Positions 5,815 through 6,196 of a DNA stretch of 6,196 nt are shown here, in pieces. How positions within the stretch are numbered: the first letter of the stretch is position 1; every line of letters begins with the position of its first letter. The translations under genes and the position numbers were made by a program. Source of the DNA: a bacterium UBP9_UBA1432. GTDB taxonomy: Bacteria > Vulcanimicrobiota > Xenobia > Xenobiales > Xenobiaceae. The stretch is taken from the NCBI GenBank assembly GCA_002329445.1, contig DCTU01000024.1:1-6196 (forward strand), in the 5' to 3' direction. The notes under the pieces are model-generated. The model ran no database searches and was not told the DNA's origin. It saw only the letters and a program-made list of their open reading frames with translations.

Positions 5815-6196
5815 ATGCGCAGACTGCGTGGGGGATGGTTGGCCGGAGTCTTGCTGGTGTTGGCGCTGCTGGGCTGGGTAGGGCTGCCGGCGCTGGCCGA
5901 AGAGGAGGATGCGGCGGCGCTGAACGCCCGGGTGGAAGAGCTCTATCAGCAGGGCCGCTACCAGGAGGCGATCCCGCTGGCGGAGAGGGTGCTGCGCCTG
6001 CGGGAGACCGAACTGGGGCCGGAGCACGCGGGGACGGCCACGGGTTTGAACAACCTGGCGGCACTGTACAAGGCTATGGGTGACTTCGCGCGTGCGGAGT
6101 CGCTCTATGTGCGTGCGCTGGCCATCCGAGAGAAGGTATTAGGGGCGGAGCACCCGGAGACGGTCACGAGCCTGAACAACCTGGCGGCACTGTACA
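5815..6196 (+). CDS. Exported TPR protein, paralogue of the TPR-CHAT protein (partial, 5' end only)
   Basis: The frame is open from ATG 5815 to the right edge (127 codons). MRRLRGGWLAGVLLVLALLG begins a clear signal peptide with likely cleavage after ALA at residue 28. The mature part begins with a TPR-like unit, ARVEELYQQGRYQEAIPLAE, then kinesin-light-chain-type 42-residue units with TGLNNLAALYKAMGDFARAE and LGAEHPETVTSLNNLAALY. The first module matches the start of the mature TPR-CHAT protein at 25 of 37 residues (ALEARIEEL... against ALNARVEEL...), so the two genes are paralogues. A CHAT or other effector domain downstream is likely but unseen. An in-frame ATG at 5803 would add four residues (MGFG), but its purine-rich site directly abuts it. 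ATG 5815 has AGGA (5800-5803) eleven bases upstream. The frame starting at 5793 is not the coding one. Confidence 0.88.
   Translation, partial: MRRLRGGWLAGVLLVLALLGWVGLPALAEEEDAAALNARVEELYQQGRYQEAIPLAERVLRLRETELGPEHAGTATGLNNLAALYKAMGDFARAESLYVRALAIREKVLGAEHPETVTSLNNLAALY
6047..6196 (+). repeat. 126-base TPR-coding DNA repeat in the second TPR gene
   Basis: The 24 bases at 6047-6070 recur identically at 6173-6196, exactly 126 bases (42 codons) apart, and the second copy is cut by the window edge. They encode LNNLAALY, the first helix of a TPR unit. Identity at DNA level, including third codon positions, suggests recent unit duplication or homogenisation, and more copies probably follow outside the window. 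Confidence 0.8.

Noticed and set aside
4696..6027. A 443-codon open frame on the minus strand, opposite the cyclase
   Set aside because: It is antisense to the clearly recognisable CHASE2 and cyclase domains and runs into the opposite strand of the next gene. Its product is rich in His, Gln, Pro and Arg and looks like a typical GC-rich shadow.
5793..6083. A plus-strand frame starting at GTG 5793 with a glycine-rich product
   Set aside because: It is out of frame with the signal peptide and TPR units that begin at ATG 5815; the Gly/Ala-rich content is an out-of-frame reading of GC-rich TPR codons.

Overview
The window is GC-rich DNA (I judge over 60% GC by eye) carrying four protein-coding genes. 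All four look like parts of an envelope-located signalling and proteolysis locus. Long kinesin-light-chain-type TPR arrays, a CHAT domain, a CHASE2 adenylate/guanylate cyclase and a FecR-like periplasmic protein together suggest a large-genome, Gram-negative-type bacterium with elaborate signalling (myxobacteria-like, planctomycete-like, acidobacterial or a related uncultured lineage). The sequence does not allow a firmer assignment. I saw no rRNA, tRNA, CRISPR array, transposase or insertion sequence.

Layout. (1) Positions 2681 down to 1, minus strand: one long gene, cut by the left edge. It encodes a Sec-type signal peptide, about 15 TPR units of about 42 residues, a helical linker and the first part of a CHAT (caspase/separase-like) peptidase domain. 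The frame is open for 893 codons from a GTG start with a good Shine-Dalgarno. The long open frame on the opposite strand of this region (792-2873) is a repeat-driven shadow. (2) 2682-2879: a 198-base divergent intergenic region that must hold the promoters for both directions. (3) 2880-3854, plus strand: an exported FecR-like/TPR protein. (4) 3859-5724, plus strand: a membrane class III nucleotide cyclase with an extracytoplasmic CHASE2 sensor, three further membrane helices and a C-terminal catalytic domain, tightly linked to gene 3. (5) 5725-5814: a short gap with a GC-rich palindrome. (6) 5815 to the right edge, plus strand: the start of a second exported TPR protein. Its N-terminal module is clearly paralogous to that of the CHAT protein, so it probably also ends in an effector domain outside the window.

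How they may work together (inference). Three of the four proteins have signal peptides, and the CHASE2 domain of the fourth faces the same compartment. A plausible reading is a sensing module outside the inner membrane: TPR/CHAT protease(s) and a FecR-like partner act upstream of, or together with, CHASE2, which controls cyclic-nucleotide production in the cytoplasm. The cyclase keeps both metal-binding aspartates and the transition-state Asn/Arg pair. It has Gln where the usual adenine-contacting Lys lies, with a Lys one residue earlier. The most notable aspects are an exported CHAT peptidase, a pair of paralogous TPR genes bracketing a FecR-CHASE2 cyclase pair, and near-identical 126-base repeats in both TPR genes.
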